This document shows, piece after piece, positions 38,601 through 48,321 of a stretch of 64,000 nt of DNA (position 1 is its first letter; each line of letters starts with the position of its first letter). The stretch covers positions 33,357,106 to 33,421,105 of the forward strand of contig NC_092100.1 in NCBI RefSeq assembly GCF_045679555.1, read 5' to 3'. The notes below the pieces were generated by a model, which worked only from the letters and a program-made list of their open reading frames with translations, was not told where the DNA came from and did not search any database. Origin of the DNA: Salvelinus alpinus. Lineage: Eukaryota; Chordata; Actinopteri; Salmoniformes; Salmonidae. Both the position numbers and the translations under genes were made by a program.

Positions 38601-41600
38601 TTAAAATATGTACTGATGCCAAATCCTCTGCAAGGCTAAGAGTAAGCCTGTATCCAGACACCTGAATATGATTTCAGTGTATCAGTTTCTGATCTGGCCA
38701 GCAATGCCTTTTACATACATGCCTTTTGCCTAAACATTTCTATAAGTTCACTCTTATCATGCACATGTTTATAATTTAGGAGCCTTTACATCAGTCAAAT
38801 AGTATTATTATTTTCATTTCAGTCCTACCATTAAATCCTCCTTAAGAACAGCTGTTACCTCGGTTGCATAGGCTAACCTTTAACCTGTTCCTCAGATCTG
38901 GGCAGAGACCCTTTCGTCACAGGCAAGCAGGCGGTGGAAATCAAACACACGCTAAAGGAGCCTCGCTCCCTCACAGATCCGATCAGGACCACCGGCCACA
39001 CTGGAGAACTACACATGAGAGACGCCTGCTGGAGACAGGCCAACGGTAAGCTTTAACACACCAAAATATCCCCAATACAGACATGATCTTTACCCCATTT
39101 TTCACAATTGAAATCCAAAGACACTATTGATAAATGACTGTGTGTATGTCAAGTGCTGTTTTTATTTCAGATGTTTTAGCCATGGTGTATCTTTTTCTTT
39201 GAAATCGTGTAACTGTTAAGTTAGTTTCTTGCCCTAAGCTAGTCTTAACAAGAAAGAGGAAAAAGCACTATTTTTCAGTGTTGTATGTGACATGGTTGTG
39301 GCTGTTATCATGTACAAACAGTGTGGTTTAGCATGAGTAATGACCATCACACCACCATTCAAGGTTTTACTGTTTATTTGTGGTGATAGCAGAAAGCGAA
39401 CTTGTTTGTATATTTAAAGTCAGCCTTCAGCTTATTTCACTCACAGTGTACCAGTATGTATAACATAAGGGAATATACTTTTGTCTTCCCCATCACATAA
39501 AAACGTACTTATCTTATATTCTTTCTTCAAATAGAATTTTGTCGTCACTGAAGTTCTTCAGAATCCCCATATATATTTCTGGCTCAGATTAAATGGGAAG
39601 AAATAGTATCTGCTACTATAAACTTCTTCAAGGACAAGATGACGACCTTTAAAAGCAGCATTTCTTAACATGGCTGCCTAACTTTCTTATCACGTGTATC
39701 TAGTCTGCATTCCAGAGATGCTTTGTTGCGTAGAATTTGTATCTTAAAACTGTCTTTCTATGTGATGTCCTCCCACACAGAGCTACCACGTCAGAAGTTG
39801 CTTATTTTCACCTGTGGAGTTGAGGTGGAGGTCAGCTTCTCTGCCTTGTTCTCCAACGTCATGGTTGCTTTTGGCACAGTGAAAACCACTGGACCCAGAG
39901 CCCAGGACTGCACTATCACTCTGAGGAGCACACCTGTGAGTGACATCTTCACTCTTACTTACCGCTACCTGCCACACTACCTAGAGGGCAGGACATGGTG
40001 TACAAACAGCCCTTATTAATAAGCAGTTTGATTTAGTTGCATGACTTCACATGATACTACACATAAATATTTGATTAAAATTACTTTTTAACTCCTTGTG
40101 AGACCTGAGAAATATATGTAACCCTGACAACAAAACTGAAAACCAAAGGTTAGGAAAAAGTGTTTAGGTGCTAAACTTTAGAAGGTTCTAAGAGTGGGTT
40201 CTGCACAAGGTGTATGAACTATTTCCTGTTGTGGTCACATCTCAATGCTAAAACTGTTGTATAGATATTTATCTGATCCTGACATGGCATTACTCTTTAT
40301 AATTTTGAAAATGTATTGCTCATAAAACAATGTTTTATATATATTTAGTATATGAAGCTACAAAGGCTGTCAAGAGTGCACATGTAATCATCTCCTCTTT
40401 CTTCTGTACACTCGAGACAGTGGTGGTTGGTGCCATTTAAGATGAGGGAGAACCATTTTTTTTATGAGCATGGCCTTATTTCTATTACAGCATATTGGAT
40501 GACTGTCCTTCATATTCCATTCACCCAGCTCAATGTAACATTGATAGGTTTAAGCTACCACATTATACACACATTTTCCCTATACCCATCATGAGGTTGC
40601 TACAACCTAGCCTATGAATGCAAAATTACAACGTAGGTGCACAGGTCGAGAGAAAAATTAGAGTTATCAAGGTGACAAACATTTAATACCGCCTTGCACA
40701 CTCTTGCCGGCATCTAGCTGATCTAGGGTGTAATCATTAGTCTAACAGTTGCAAACGAGAGTTTCTATTGGACAAATTCAGGTATGTTTATCCCCGTTAT
40801 GTTCTGTTTAAGAAAAGTTTTTCAACAGAATCGACGGCATGAATACACCCCTGATCACTCGCACACATAGTTCACTTTCATAGCAGCCACATACAAAGCA
40901 TGATCAATTTAATCATTGTATAATTCCTTCTCGTCTCTACACTGTCTCCTCTTCTCACCTTTTCCCTTCATGTATGGACTTCAGAGCAAAAATCAGCTGT
41001 CTGTGACTAGGCTAAAAAAAACTTTCCAAGCCCAACCTTCATAACCGCTAACCGCTACACAAAGCCTACATCGTTGTCGCCATATTAGTTAACGTTATAG
41101 TCATTACTAACGCATTACTAAACCCACTACAATCATGCATTACAGTCAGCAAGCAGTTTAGCAGTTACACCGGCGGGTCCCTGTGGCAATAAATTAATAA
41201 AACCAAAAGCTTACCTTGACTTGGAAGAGTTCCAATGTTGGATAGCCATAGCCAGCTAGCTAACATAACATCCCTCTCTGTTTGAGCCGGGTGTTTGAGT
41301 AGGCTAAACTAGCTAGCTGCATTTGCTAGCTAAGTGAAAGTAAAAATTAAAAAAATACAATGAAGTATAGCTCTCTCTCTTTCTCGCGCGCATCTCCTTA
41401 ATTTTAAAGAATTGTTTTATTATTTTTTTTCAGTTGAGAACAAATTCTTATTTACAATGACGGTCTAGGAACAGTGGGTTAACTGCCTTGTTCAGGGGCA
41501 GAACAACCGATTTTTACCTTGTCAGCTCGGGGATTCGATCTAGCAACCTTTCAGTAACTGGCCCAACACTCTAACAACTAGGCTACCTGTTCAACTATTG

Positions 41601-44600
41601 TGTTTCTCTCTCTTTGAGCCTACTCACTACATTTTATGCACTGCAGTGCTAGCTAGCAGTAGCTTATGATTTCATAAATGGATTCATTCTCGGATCCTTT
41701 GATTAGGTGGACAACATGCCAGTTCATGCAGCAAGAGCTCTGATAGGTTGGAGGACGTAACAATTACTGCTAGTGTCCCACCTCTACAACAGCCAGTGAA
41801 ATTGCAGGGCGCCAAATTTAAAACAGAAATCCCATAATTCAAATTCCTCAAACGTATTTTACACTATTTTAAAGATAAACTTCTTGTAAATCCAGCCACA
41901 GTGTCCGATTTCAAATGGGCTTTACAGTGTAAGCACACCAAACGATTATGTTAGGTCAGCACCTAGTCACAGAGAACCATAAATGGCACTCACAGGACTT
42001 CATCTTACACAATAAATGTGTGTTTTGTTCAATAAAGTTAATCTTTATGTCCAAAAACCTAATTTGAAATTGGTGTGTTATGGTCAGAAATGCATTGTCT
42101 CAAACAAACATCCGGTGAAAGTGCAGAGAGCCACATCAAATTACAGAAATACTCATCATAAACATTGATAAAAGATACAAGTGTTATTCATGTAAATATA
42201 GATAAACTTCTCTTTAATGCAACCGCTGTGTCAGATTTAAAAAATGCTTTACGGCGAAAGCACACCTTGTGATTATGTTTGGTAAGCGCAAAGTCACAGA
42301 AAAACAATCAGCCATTTTCCAAAGAAGGAGAGGTGTCACTAAAGTCAGAAATAGCATTATAAATATTCACTTACCTTTGATGATCTTCATCAGAATGCAC
42401 TCCCAGGAATCCCAGTTCCACAATAAATGTTTGTTTTGTTCGATAAAGTCCATCATTTATGTCCAAATACCTCATTTTTGTTCGCGCGTTTAGTACACAA
42501 ATCCAAACTCGGGAGGCGCGGGCAAGTCCAGGCGAAAGTTCAGACGAAAAGTCATATTACAGTTCGTAGAAACATGTCAAACGCTATATAGAATCAATCT
42601 TTAGGATGTTTTCATCATAAATCTTCAATAATGTTTCAACCAGAGAATTCCTTTGTCTTTAGAAATGCAATGGAATGCAGCTAACTCTCACGGGCATGCG
42701 CGAGACTGAGCTCATGGCACTCTGCCAGACACCTGGTTGAAACAGCTCTCATTCTCTCCTCCTTCACAGTAGAAGCCTCAAACAAGGTTCTAAAGAATGT
42801 TGACATCTAGTGGAAGCCTTAGGAAGTGCAATATGGCCCCATAGACACTGTATATTCGATAGGCAATGACTTGAAAAACTACAAACCTCAGATTTCCCAC
42901 TTCCTGGTTGTTTTTTTCTCAGGGTTTTGCCTGCCATATGAGTTCTGTTATACTCACAGACATCATTCAAACAATTTTAGAAACGTCAGAGTGTTTTCTA
43001 TCCAAATCTATTAATTATATGCATATTCTAGCTTTTGGGCCTGAGTAGCAGGCAGTTTACTCTGGGCACCTTATTATCCAAGCTACTCAATACTGTCCCC
43101 CAGTCCCAAAAGTTAAATCAATGATTTGGTGACATATTTATATTAAGTATAGTTTTATCTAAAAAGGATATGTTTTTTAATGTTTCACTATTTTTATTTT
43201 ATTACATTCACTGAGGAGGATGGCCCTCCCCTTCTTCCTCTGAGGAGCCTCCATTGAGGCATACAGTGCATTCAGAAAGTATTCAGACCCCTTGACTTTT
43301 CCAGATTTTGTTATATTACAGTCTTATTCTAAAATGGATTCAATTGTTTTTTTCCACTCATCAATCTACACACAATACCACATAATGACAAAGCAAAAAC
43401 AGTTTTTAATTTTTCTTTGGGGCAAATGTATGAAAAAGATTGAATAAAATATAACATTTACATAAGACCCTTTACTCAGTACTTTGTTGAAGCACCTTTT
43501 GCAGCGATTACAGCCTGGAGTCGTCTTGGGTATGACGCTACAAGTTTGGCATACCTGTATTTGAGGAGTTTCTTCCATTCTTCTCTGCAGATCCTCTCAA
43601 GCTCTGTCAGGTTGGATGGGGAGTGTTGCTGCACAGCTATTTTAAGGTCTCTCCAGAGATGTTCAATCGGGTTCAAGTCTTGGCTCTGGCTGGGCCACTC
43701 AAGGACATTCAGAGACTTGTCCCGAAGCCACTCCTGCGTTGTCTTGGCTGTGTGCTTAGGATCGTTGTCCCGTTGCAAGGTGAACCTTCGCCCCAGTCTG
43801 AGGTCCTGAGCGCTCTGGAGCAGGTTTTCATCAAGGATCTCTCTGTACTTTGCTCGTTCAACTTTCCCTCGATCCTGACTAGTCTCCCAGTCCCTGCCGC
43901 TGAAAAACATCCCCACAGCACGAGGCTGCCACCACCATGCTTCACCATACGGATGGTGCCAGGTTTCCTCTAGATGTGACACTTGGCATTCAGGCCAAAG
44001 AGTTCAATCTTGGTTTCATCAGACCAGAGAATCTTGTTTGTCATGATCTGAGAGTCCTATAGGTGCCTCCAGGCAGGCTGTCATGTGCCTTTTACCTAGA
44101 AGTGGCTTCCGTCTGGCCACTACCATAAAGGCCTGCTTGGTGGAGTGCTGCAGAGATGGTTGTACTTCTGTAAGGTTCTCCCTTCTCCACAGAGGAATTC
44201 TGGAGCTCTGTCAGAGTGACCATCAGGTTCTCGGTCACCTCCCTGACCAAGGCCCTTCTCCCCCGATTGCTCAGTTTGGCTGGACGGCCAGTTCTATGAA
44301 GTCTCGGTGGTTCCAAACTTCTTCCATTTAAGAATGAACTGTTCTTGGAGACCTTCAATGCTGCTGTAATTTTTTGGTACCCTTCCCCAGATCTGTGCCT
44401 TGACACAATCCTGTATCGGAGTTTTATGGACAATTACTTCGACCTCATGGCTTAGTTTTTACTCTGACATGCACTGTCAACTGTGGGACCTTATAAAGAC
44501 AGTTGTGTGCCTTTCCAAATCATGTCCAATCAATTGAATTTACCACAGGTGACTCCAATCAAGTTGTTGAAACATTGCACCTGAGCTCAATTTCGAGTCT

Positions 44601-45630
44601 CATAGCAATGGGTCTTCATACTTATGTAAATAAGGTATTTCTGTTTTTTATGTTTAATACATTTGCAAAAATGTCTAAAAACTTGTTTTCGCTTTGTCAT
44701 TATGCGGTATTGTGTGTAGATTGATGAGGGGGAAAAAATATTTAATTAATTTAGTGTAATTAATTTTAGGCTGTAACATAACAAAGTGTGGAAAAAGTCA
44801 AGGGGTCTGAATAATTTCCGAATGCACTGTATCTTATGAACAGCACAGTTATTTTCATAGTTTTCATAGTCTGCCTTATGCGCTCTCAACTTTCATGACA
44901 ACCTTGCTATTAGAAATGGCTGAAGTGAGAAACAAGAGCAGGACATTTTGGCACAACAGTTTATCAGGTTTCTGCTTCTGTGAAGTAATAATTCCTTGGA
45001 GCATACTGACACCTAGAGGTTTAATCCATTATGTTCTCCCTACTTAATCCACTAGTCTGGCACTTGTTATGCACTTTGTAAAAAAAATAAAGTGGGTATG
45101 ACAGTTTTTGCTGTAGTTGCCTGATGTATCTTATTCCTGACTTCTGTGTTTAGGCAATGGAGGATATATTCTCTAGTCCTGGGAGGTCAGGTGAAATGGA
45201 CTCTCTGTTGCTAAATAACTTGGTTGCTGAAAACCCTGACTGTAGCCTCAGACTTTGTGGCCTTCAAAAGCTTCAGGTAGGTTTACTATATCTGGGACCA
45301 TATATTTAATATTTGCAATTATATGTCTAGAAATGTATAAATTCAATCCGTATTATGTTTTTCTCTCTCCCTGTTGTAAAGGGATCCTTAGTGATAAAGG
45401 TGGACCTACACTATACCCACATGGACAGGAAGCTGCGGCTGCAAGAGAGCAAACAGCTGGACATAGGGAAGCCTCTGGTGGCATCCTGTGATCTGCACAG
45501 GGGACAGCAAGCAATGGTTGGCCAGAGACCAGATGGTGCCCCTGCCCCAGAGTATGGGACACAGCCGCATCTCACACAGCAAGCAGCGCCCACGTCAGAC
45601 ATTGGGCCAGCCAGGCCGTCCCTTCACTAA
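26555..45630 (+). CDS. MALT1-family paracaspase (whole-gene entry)
   Basis: Fourteen exon segments join in phase. Counting from ATG 26626 the coding sum is 1839 nt, 612 residues plus stop. Domain order: Ig1 (about 7-93), Ig2 (about 100-185), caspase-like domain (195-387), third Ig (about 430-575), short tail. From the caspase domain to the third Ig the numbering runs exactly 147 below human MALT1. That places His268/Cys317 as the catalytic dyad (H415/C464), Asp218, Asp315 and Glu353 as the acidic P1-Arg pocket (D365, D462, E500), and Trp433 at W580. The protein should be an Arg-specific protease and scaffold of CARD-BCL10 NF-kB signalling. Human MALT1 is about 820 residues; here a full death domain and the long C-terminus are missing. 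Linkage to alpk3 rather than alpk2 suggests a MALT1 ohnolog (fish PCASP2/3), not MALT1 itself. Confidence 0.88.
27102..27226 (+). CDS. Paracaspase exon: Ig1, first half
   Basis: Acceptor ACATTTTCAG|ACATCG, donor GAGGAG|GTATGT. It encodes [19 protein letters not shown], then LSVRAEGTG and [12 protein letters not shown]. The YQWFK motif matches human MALT1 Ig1 (VQYQWFKMNKE). Confidence 0.88.
27334..27472 (+). CDS. Paracaspase exon: Ig1, second half
   Basis: Acceptor TTTTTTAG|GTATTT, donor ACCAG|GTATAG. It encodes [20 protein letters not shown] then VNDQF and [11 protein letters not shown]. It parallels human NTSELIF...YVCRVNNNF...FSQWSQLDVCDI. Confidence 0.9.
27618..27793 (+). CDS. Paracaspase exon: Ig2, first half
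   Basis: Acceptor TTTTCTTCAG|GTCTCC, donor CTGCAG|GTAACA. It encodes [20 protein letters not shown] then [20 protein letters not shown]. The PIPHYQWFKN motif of human Ig2 is recognisable. The minus-strand frame across this exon is a shadow. Confidence 0.93.
28184..28280 (+). CDS. Paracaspase exon: Ig2, second half
   Basis: Acceptor GTCCCTTGTAG|ATAGAG, donor GAAATAG|GTAAAT. It encodes [20 protein letters not shown] and ends in VEI plus one base. The [10 protein letters not shown] segment is the Ig F-strand with its cysteine (human LEHQGTYWCHV). Confidence 0.92.
28944..28964 (+). CDS. Paracaspase 21-nt microexon
   Basis: Acceptor TTTCTTTTAG|TGCCAT, donor CACAG|GTAAGG. It adds VPSNQLT between Ig2 and the caspase domain. 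Flanking exons join in phase with or without it, so it can be skipped. Human MALT1 has an alternatively spliced 33-nt exon in this linker. Confidence 0.65.
29166..29369 (+). CDS. Paracaspase exon: start of caspase-like domain
   Basis: Acceptor TTTCATCCAG|CTACTG, donor GTATG|GTGAGT. It encodes [19 protein letters not shown] through [19 protein letters not shown] and LLLLDRGVY, nearly identical in pattern to human MALT1 ([12 protein letters not shown]). Asp218 of MDVHEL matches human D365 of the P1 pocket. Confidence 0.95.
29728..30262. mobile_element. hAT MITE, CAGTGGTG family, copy 2
   Basis: Inverted ends are CAGTGGTGTGAAGTACTT and GTACTTTTTCCACCACTG. The 8-bp duplication GCTGTTTC is perfect (29720-29727, 30263-30270). 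It sits in the intron between the two caspase-domain exons. Confidence 0.9.
30744..30921 (+). CDS. Paracaspase exon: catalytic His and Cys
   Basis: Acceptor ATCCCCCACAG|CCCTGT, donor ACATG|GTAGGC. It encodes [20 protein letters not shown] and [11 protein letters not shown] up to [17 protein letters not shown] carries the catalytic His (268) and LLDTCR the catalytic Cys (317), 49 residues apart as in human MALT1 (415/464). Confidence 0.96.
30966..32293 (+). mobile_element. Tc1 copy with two different terminal repeats
   Basis: TA flanks both ends (30964-30965, 32294-32295). The left end (CAGTGCCCTGCAAAAGTATT) and right end (complement of CAGTGGGGCAAAAAAGTATT) belong to different Tc1 subfamilies. 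The plus-strand transposase is decayed: [13 protein letters not shown] near 31349, [54 protein letters not shown] near 32050, after which the C-terminus is replaced by the second subfamily's end. Stops and frameshifts abound. Confidence 0.75.
32296..32433. mobile_element. hAT MITE, CAGTGGTG family, truncated copy 3
   Basis: The right half only (CTCAAGTAGTATTTTACTGG to TTTTTCCACCACTG) abuts the right end of the Tc1 copy. The left half is missing. Confidence 0.75.
32469..32543 (+). CDS. Paracaspase exon: after the catalytic Cys
   Basis: Acceptor TTATTTTCAG|GTACAA, donor GCCAC|GTATGT. It encodes [20 protein letters not shown] and YGYAT. The GYAT motif is shared with human MALT1 (VFGYATC). Confidence 0.9.
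32631..32758 (+). CDS. Paracaspase exon: end of caspase-like domain
   Basis: Acceptor TTAATTAACAG|ATGTGA, donor TGAGG|GTCAGT. It encodes [20 protein letters not shown] then KYLNKHIL and THILELVSE. Glu353 of AEAYE corresponds to human E500, which helps bind the substrate Arg. A 6.1 kb repeat-filled intron follows. Confidence 0.93.
32820..33400. repeat. AT-rich TTGATATCAA-type repeat tract
   Basis: Irregular reiteration of short palindromic words (TTGATATCAATAATT, TATTGATATAAAA) over about 580 bp. Similar text resumes at about 35,870-35,980, so the tract is split by the Tc1 insertions between. Confidence 0.6.
33480..35824 (+). mobile_element. Old Tc1 relic hosting a younger Tc1 copy
   Basis: Fragments CCATAGTTAATACTTGGTGG and GGCAGGGACTGGGGAGTATG resemble Tc1 transposase regions. 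The right end reads ATACTTTCAATAGGCACTG before TA. The relic is interrupted by the copy at 33970-35576. The left end is not resolved. Confidence 0.5.
33970..35576 (-). mobile_element. Tc1/mariner copy, nearly complete transposase
   Basis: TA flanks (33968-33969, 35577-35578) and ends CAGTGGGGAGAACAAGTATT. The transposase on minus starts at 35208: [20 protein letters not shown] with helix-turn-helix regions, then [11 protein letters not shown], a stop after RVWRKKKD near 34684, a frameshift near 34600, then [13 protein letters not shown] and [15 protein letters not shown], ending GFCTKY at 34186. All three catalytic acids (DDE) are readable. Only about two lesions separate it from an open frame, so it is among the younger copies. 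Confidence 0.88.
35825..37061. other. Paracaspase intron segment, nothing coding
   Basis: It holds the continuation of the AT-rich tract (35,870-35,980) and a short GT run near 36,566-36,590. No other feature is supported. Confidence 0.45.
37067..38590 (-). mobile_element. Non-autonomous LTR element with 5-bp TSD
   Basis: Related direct repeats at 37067-37342 and 38254-38590 (TGTCACG...GTGACA) flank about 0.9 kb. The whole is bounded by GACAG at 37062-37066 and 38591-38595. The left LTR lacks its inner end, indicating an internal deletion. The interior, read on minus, has a short gag-like frame ([17 protein letters not shown]) and a 251-codon frame made largely of a 27-bp tandem repeat. No pol gene is present. 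Confidence 0.75.
37404..37921 (-). repeat. 27-bp coding minisatellite
   Basis: About 19 tandem units. The right-hand ones (37,600-37,921) are nearly identical and read GGATCATCACTGGAGGCTTC on plus. The left-hand ones are GC-rich and diverged (GGACTGGGGACCCTCGCTGC). Because 27 is a multiple of 3 the minus frame stays open, giving IHGTKPPVM repeats and then PSPEPPATA-like repeats. Confidence 0.88.
38596..38895. other. Intron segment before the linker exon
   Basis: Unique-looking intron sequence with a pyrimidine tract leading to the acceptor at 38895. Nothing else was seen. Confidence 0.5.
38896..39045 (+). CDS. Paracaspase exon: linker to third Ig
   Basis: Acceptor CCTGTTCCTCAG|ATCTGG, donor CAACG|GTAAGC. 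It encodes [20 protein letters not shown] then SLTDPIR and DACWRQAN. This matches human DMGKCHLTKGKQALEIRSSL. Trp433 aligns with human W580, the regulatory contact to the protease domain. Confidence 0.93.
39781..39935 (+). CDS. Paracaspase exon: third Ig, first part
   Basis: Acceptor CTCCCACACAG|AGCTAC, donor CACCT|GTGAGT. It encodes [20 protein letters not shown] then [15 protein letters not shown]. Human has ELPESMCLKFDCGVQIQLGF and AEFSNVMI. The downstream 5.2 kb intron holds a hAT-like element and a Tc1 copy. Confidence 0.92.
40418..43256. mobile_element. Long hAT-like salmonid element with nested SINE
   Basis: Left end CAGTGGTGGTTGGTGCCATT and right end GAGGAGCCTCCATTG form an imperfect inverted repeat (CAGTGGTGG against CAATGGAGG). 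The interior includes TGACATCTAGTGGAAGCC and CTTCCTGGTTGTTTTTTTCT, words common in a dispersed salmonid repeat, and repeated GTGTGTTTTGTTCAATAAA units. A clean TSD was not found. No transposase was recognised. Confidence 0.5.
41431..41592 (-). repeat. HpaI-type salmonid SINE, copy 2
   Basis: Minus orientation: AGGTAGCCTAGTTGTTAGAG (head), CCCCGAGCTGACAAGG, CAGTTAACCCACTGTTCCTA with GTTAAC, and the tail near 41,440. It is inserted in the hAT-like element. Confidence 0.75.
43264..44829 (-). mobile_element. Tc1/mariner copy, inactive
   Basis: TA flanks (43262-43263, 44830-44831) and ends CAGTGCATTCAGAAAGTATT and the complement of CAGTGCATTCGGAAATTATT. Transposase on minus: [20 protein letters not shown] from 44433, frameshifted, then [35 protein letters not shown], ending GASTKY at 43476. 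The N-terminal half and the middle are in different frames. It sits in a paracaspase intron. Confidence 0.88.
45154..45276 (+). CDS. Paracaspase exon: third Ig, middle
   Basis: Acceptor TTCTGTGTTTAG|GCAATG, donor CTTCAG|GTAGGT. It encodes [20 protein letters not shown] and [12 protein letters not shown]. It is less conserved except for the LxxLQKL end seen in human MALT1 (RLSSLQKLK). Confidence 0.85.
45382..45630 (+). CDS. Paracaspase last exon, short C-terminus
   Basis: Acceptor CCCTGTTGTAAAG|GGATCC. It encodes [15 protein letters not shown], then [18 protein letters not shown] (human QEVNVGKPLIAKLDMHRG), then about 40 unrelated residues to TAA ending at 45630. Human MALT1 continues about 100 residues beyond the matching point and carries a TRAF6-binding motif there. 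Here a PxExx(acidic) motif, PGENDE, is present at 45677-45694, but in the +1 frame past the stop. Confidence 0.88.
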   Translation, partial: GSLVIKVDLHYTHMDRKLRLQESKQLDIGKPLVASCDLHRGQQAMVGQRPDGAPAPEYGTQPHLTQQAAPTSDIGPARPSLH

Positions 45631-45818
45631 GAGGGCAGAGTGTGCTGCCAAAGTCCTCACTGCAAGGAGCAATGAACCAGGGGAGAATGATGAGACTGAG
45701 CCTCAAGACTTTACCTCTTGATTTCCCCTCTCCACGTCTATGGAAAAAGGATAGTCTAGTAGTAGTGACTAGTGTAGTCCATCAGATATTTGCTGTTTAG
45801 GCTTTAATCAATGCACAT

Positions 45819-46036
45819 AATAAAATCAGCATGATACATTTCCTTTCTCTGGTTAAATTCTATCTGTTTAATTGTGGTTATAAGGTGTGTATGTACTGTA
45901 TACATGGGTGCATGTGAGTTTGAGGAGATGACATTCTGGATTATGTTCCTCTCAATAAGCACTATTGTTCTGTTCTCAGCATGACACTCAAAGAAATGCA
46001 ATATTTATTATTTAAATGATCACAGAATGAAATAAA
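45819..46036 (+). terminator. Poly(A) signals of the paracaspase gene
   Basis: AATAAA hexamers at 45819-45824 and 46031-46036 lie 190-400 bp past the stop, a plausible distance for alternative 3' ends. Confidence 0.5.
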
Positions 46037-46189
46037 TTACACAATATAATGGGACAATATTTTCATGTTGCACATCTTTTAGTTGTCCCATTAAATGGTT
46101 TCAATATCTGTATATACAATTTATAGTTGGTTAGAAGTTTTTAAGTCATTGAAATTTGGAGCTATTGAAATTGAAAATATTGTCCCATG

Positions 46190-46684
46190 TACAGTGCCTG
46201 TACAAGTATTCATACCCCTTTACTTATTCCATATTTTGTTGTGTTACACTCTGAATTCAAAATGGATTAAATTGTTTTTCCACTTACCCATCTACACACA
46301 ATATCCCATAATGAAAAAGTGCAAACATGTTTAGAAATGTTATCACATTTATTCTGAATGAAATATGGAAATCTAATTTGCATAAGTATTTAAAACCGAG
46401 TCAATACTTTGTAGAAGGACCTTTTGTGGTGATTACTTGCACATGTCTGTAACAGCTTTGCACATCAGGATTTAGCGATTTCTCCCATTCTCCCTTGCAG
46501 ATTTTCTCAAGCTCTGTTAAATTAGATGTGTAGCACCGGAGAACAGCAAACTTCAAGTCTTTCCACAAATGTTCATTGGGATTCAGGTCTGGGCTTTGTC
46601 TGGGCCACTTAAGGACTTTCACATTCTTGTTCTGAAACCATTCCAGTGTTGATTTGGTTGTATGCTTGGAGCCAATGTCCTGTT
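46190..46684 (-). mobile_element. Tc1 fragment, C-terminal part
   Basis: One end (CAGTGCCTGTACAAGTATTC) follows TA near 46,190. The minus frame encodes SPDLNPNEHLWKDLK and ends GPSTKY; the catalytic Glu region reads NPNEHLW. The rest is cut off where the next Tc1 copy begins. Confidence 0.75.
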
Positions 46685-48013
46685 TTAATTAAAATATTCA
46701 ACAGGTGTGCCTTGTTAAAAGTTAATTTGTGGAATTTCTTTCCTTCTTAATGCGTTTGAGCCAATCAGTTGTGTTGTGACAAGGTAGGGGGGTATACAGA
46801 AGATAGCCCTATTTGGTAAAATAATAAGTCCATATAATGGCAAGAACAGCTCAAATAAGAAAAGAGAAATGACAGTCCATCATTACTTTAAGACATGAAG
46901 GTCAGTCAATCGGGAAAATGTCAAGAACTTTGAAAGTTTCTTCAAGTGCAGTCGCAATAACCAACAAACGCTATGATGAAACTACCTCTCATGAGGACCG
47001 CTACAGGAAAGGAAGACCCAGAGTTACCTCTGCTGCAGAGAATAAGCTCATTAAGGTTACCAGCCTCAGAAATTGCAGCCCAAATAAATGCTTCACAGAG
47101 TTCAAGTAACAGACACATCTTAACATCAACTTTTCAGAGGAGACTGTGTGAATCAGGCCTTCATGGTCAAATTGCTGCATAGAAACCACTACTAAAGGAC
47201 ACCAATAATAAGAAGAGACTTGCTTGGGCCAAGAAACACGAGCAATGGACATTAAACCGGTGGAAATCTGTCCTTTGGTCTGATGAGTCCAAATTGGAGA
47301 TTTTTGGTTCCAACCGCCGTGTCTTTGTGAGACGCAGAGTAAGTGAACGGATGATCTCTGCATGTGTAGTTCCCACCGTGAACTATCAAGGAGGAGGTGT
47401 GATGGTGTGGGGGTGCTTTGCTGGTGACACTTTCTGTGATTTATTTAGAATTCAAGGCACACTTAATCAGCATAGCTACCACAGCATTCTTCAGCGATAC
47501 GCCATCCCATCTGGTTTGCGCTTAGTGGGATTATCATTTGTTTTTCAACAGGACAATGACTCAACACATCTCCAGGCTTTGTAAGGGCTATTTGACCAAG
47601 AAGGAAAGGGATGGAGAGCTGCATCAGATGACCTGGCCTCCACAATCACCCGACCTCAACCCAATTGAGATGGTTTGGGATGAGTTGAACCGTAGAGTGA
47701 AGGAAAAGCATCCAACAAGTGCTCAGCATATGTGGGAACTCCTTGGACTGTTGGAAAAGCATTCCAGGTGAAGCTGGTTGAGAGAATGCCAAGAGTGTGC
47801 AAAGTTGTCATCTAGGCAAAGCGTGGCTACTTTGAAGAATCTAAAATCTAAAATCTATTTTTATTTGTTTAACACTTTTTTTGGTGTTGATGATTCCATA
47901 TGTGTTATTTCATCGTTTTGATGTCTTCACTATTATTCTATAATGTAGAAAATAGTACAAATAAAGGAAAACCCTTGAATGAGTAGGTGTGTCCAAACTT
48001 TTGACTGGTACTG
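46685..48013 (+). mobile_element. Tc1 copy, left-truncated
   Basis: Same family as the split copy at 3.7 kb (CAGGTGTGCCTTGTTAAAAG shared). The right end TTTTGACTGGTACTG precedes TA at 48014. The left terminal repeat is missing. Transposase text from about 46,839 (SIGKMSRTLKVSSSAVA) through [14 protein letters not shown], a DND region near 47,560 and [17 protein letters not shown] near 47,660, with several stops. Confidence 0.8.
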
Positions 48014-48321
48014 TATATTTCCACACTATAAGGTTGGATTAATACAGTGAAAGAGCTGCTTTTATGTTGAGATAAATTTGATATCGAGATAAAAACGGCT
48101 GCATTGGACCTAAGCTTTTTTTTTCAGCTTTCAATTTAGTTTTTCTGTTCATTTTCTAAAGCATTTCATGTCTCAATTTCACTGTTTTACACTTTTTTTG
48201 CCATGTCCTTCACCCAGACTTTTGATATTCAGCAATGTATTACACTTAGAAAATATTTAATGCACCTGTTTAGAATAAGAGTAAAAAAAAATGGAAACAA
48301 AATAAATATTTGATGTTCATA

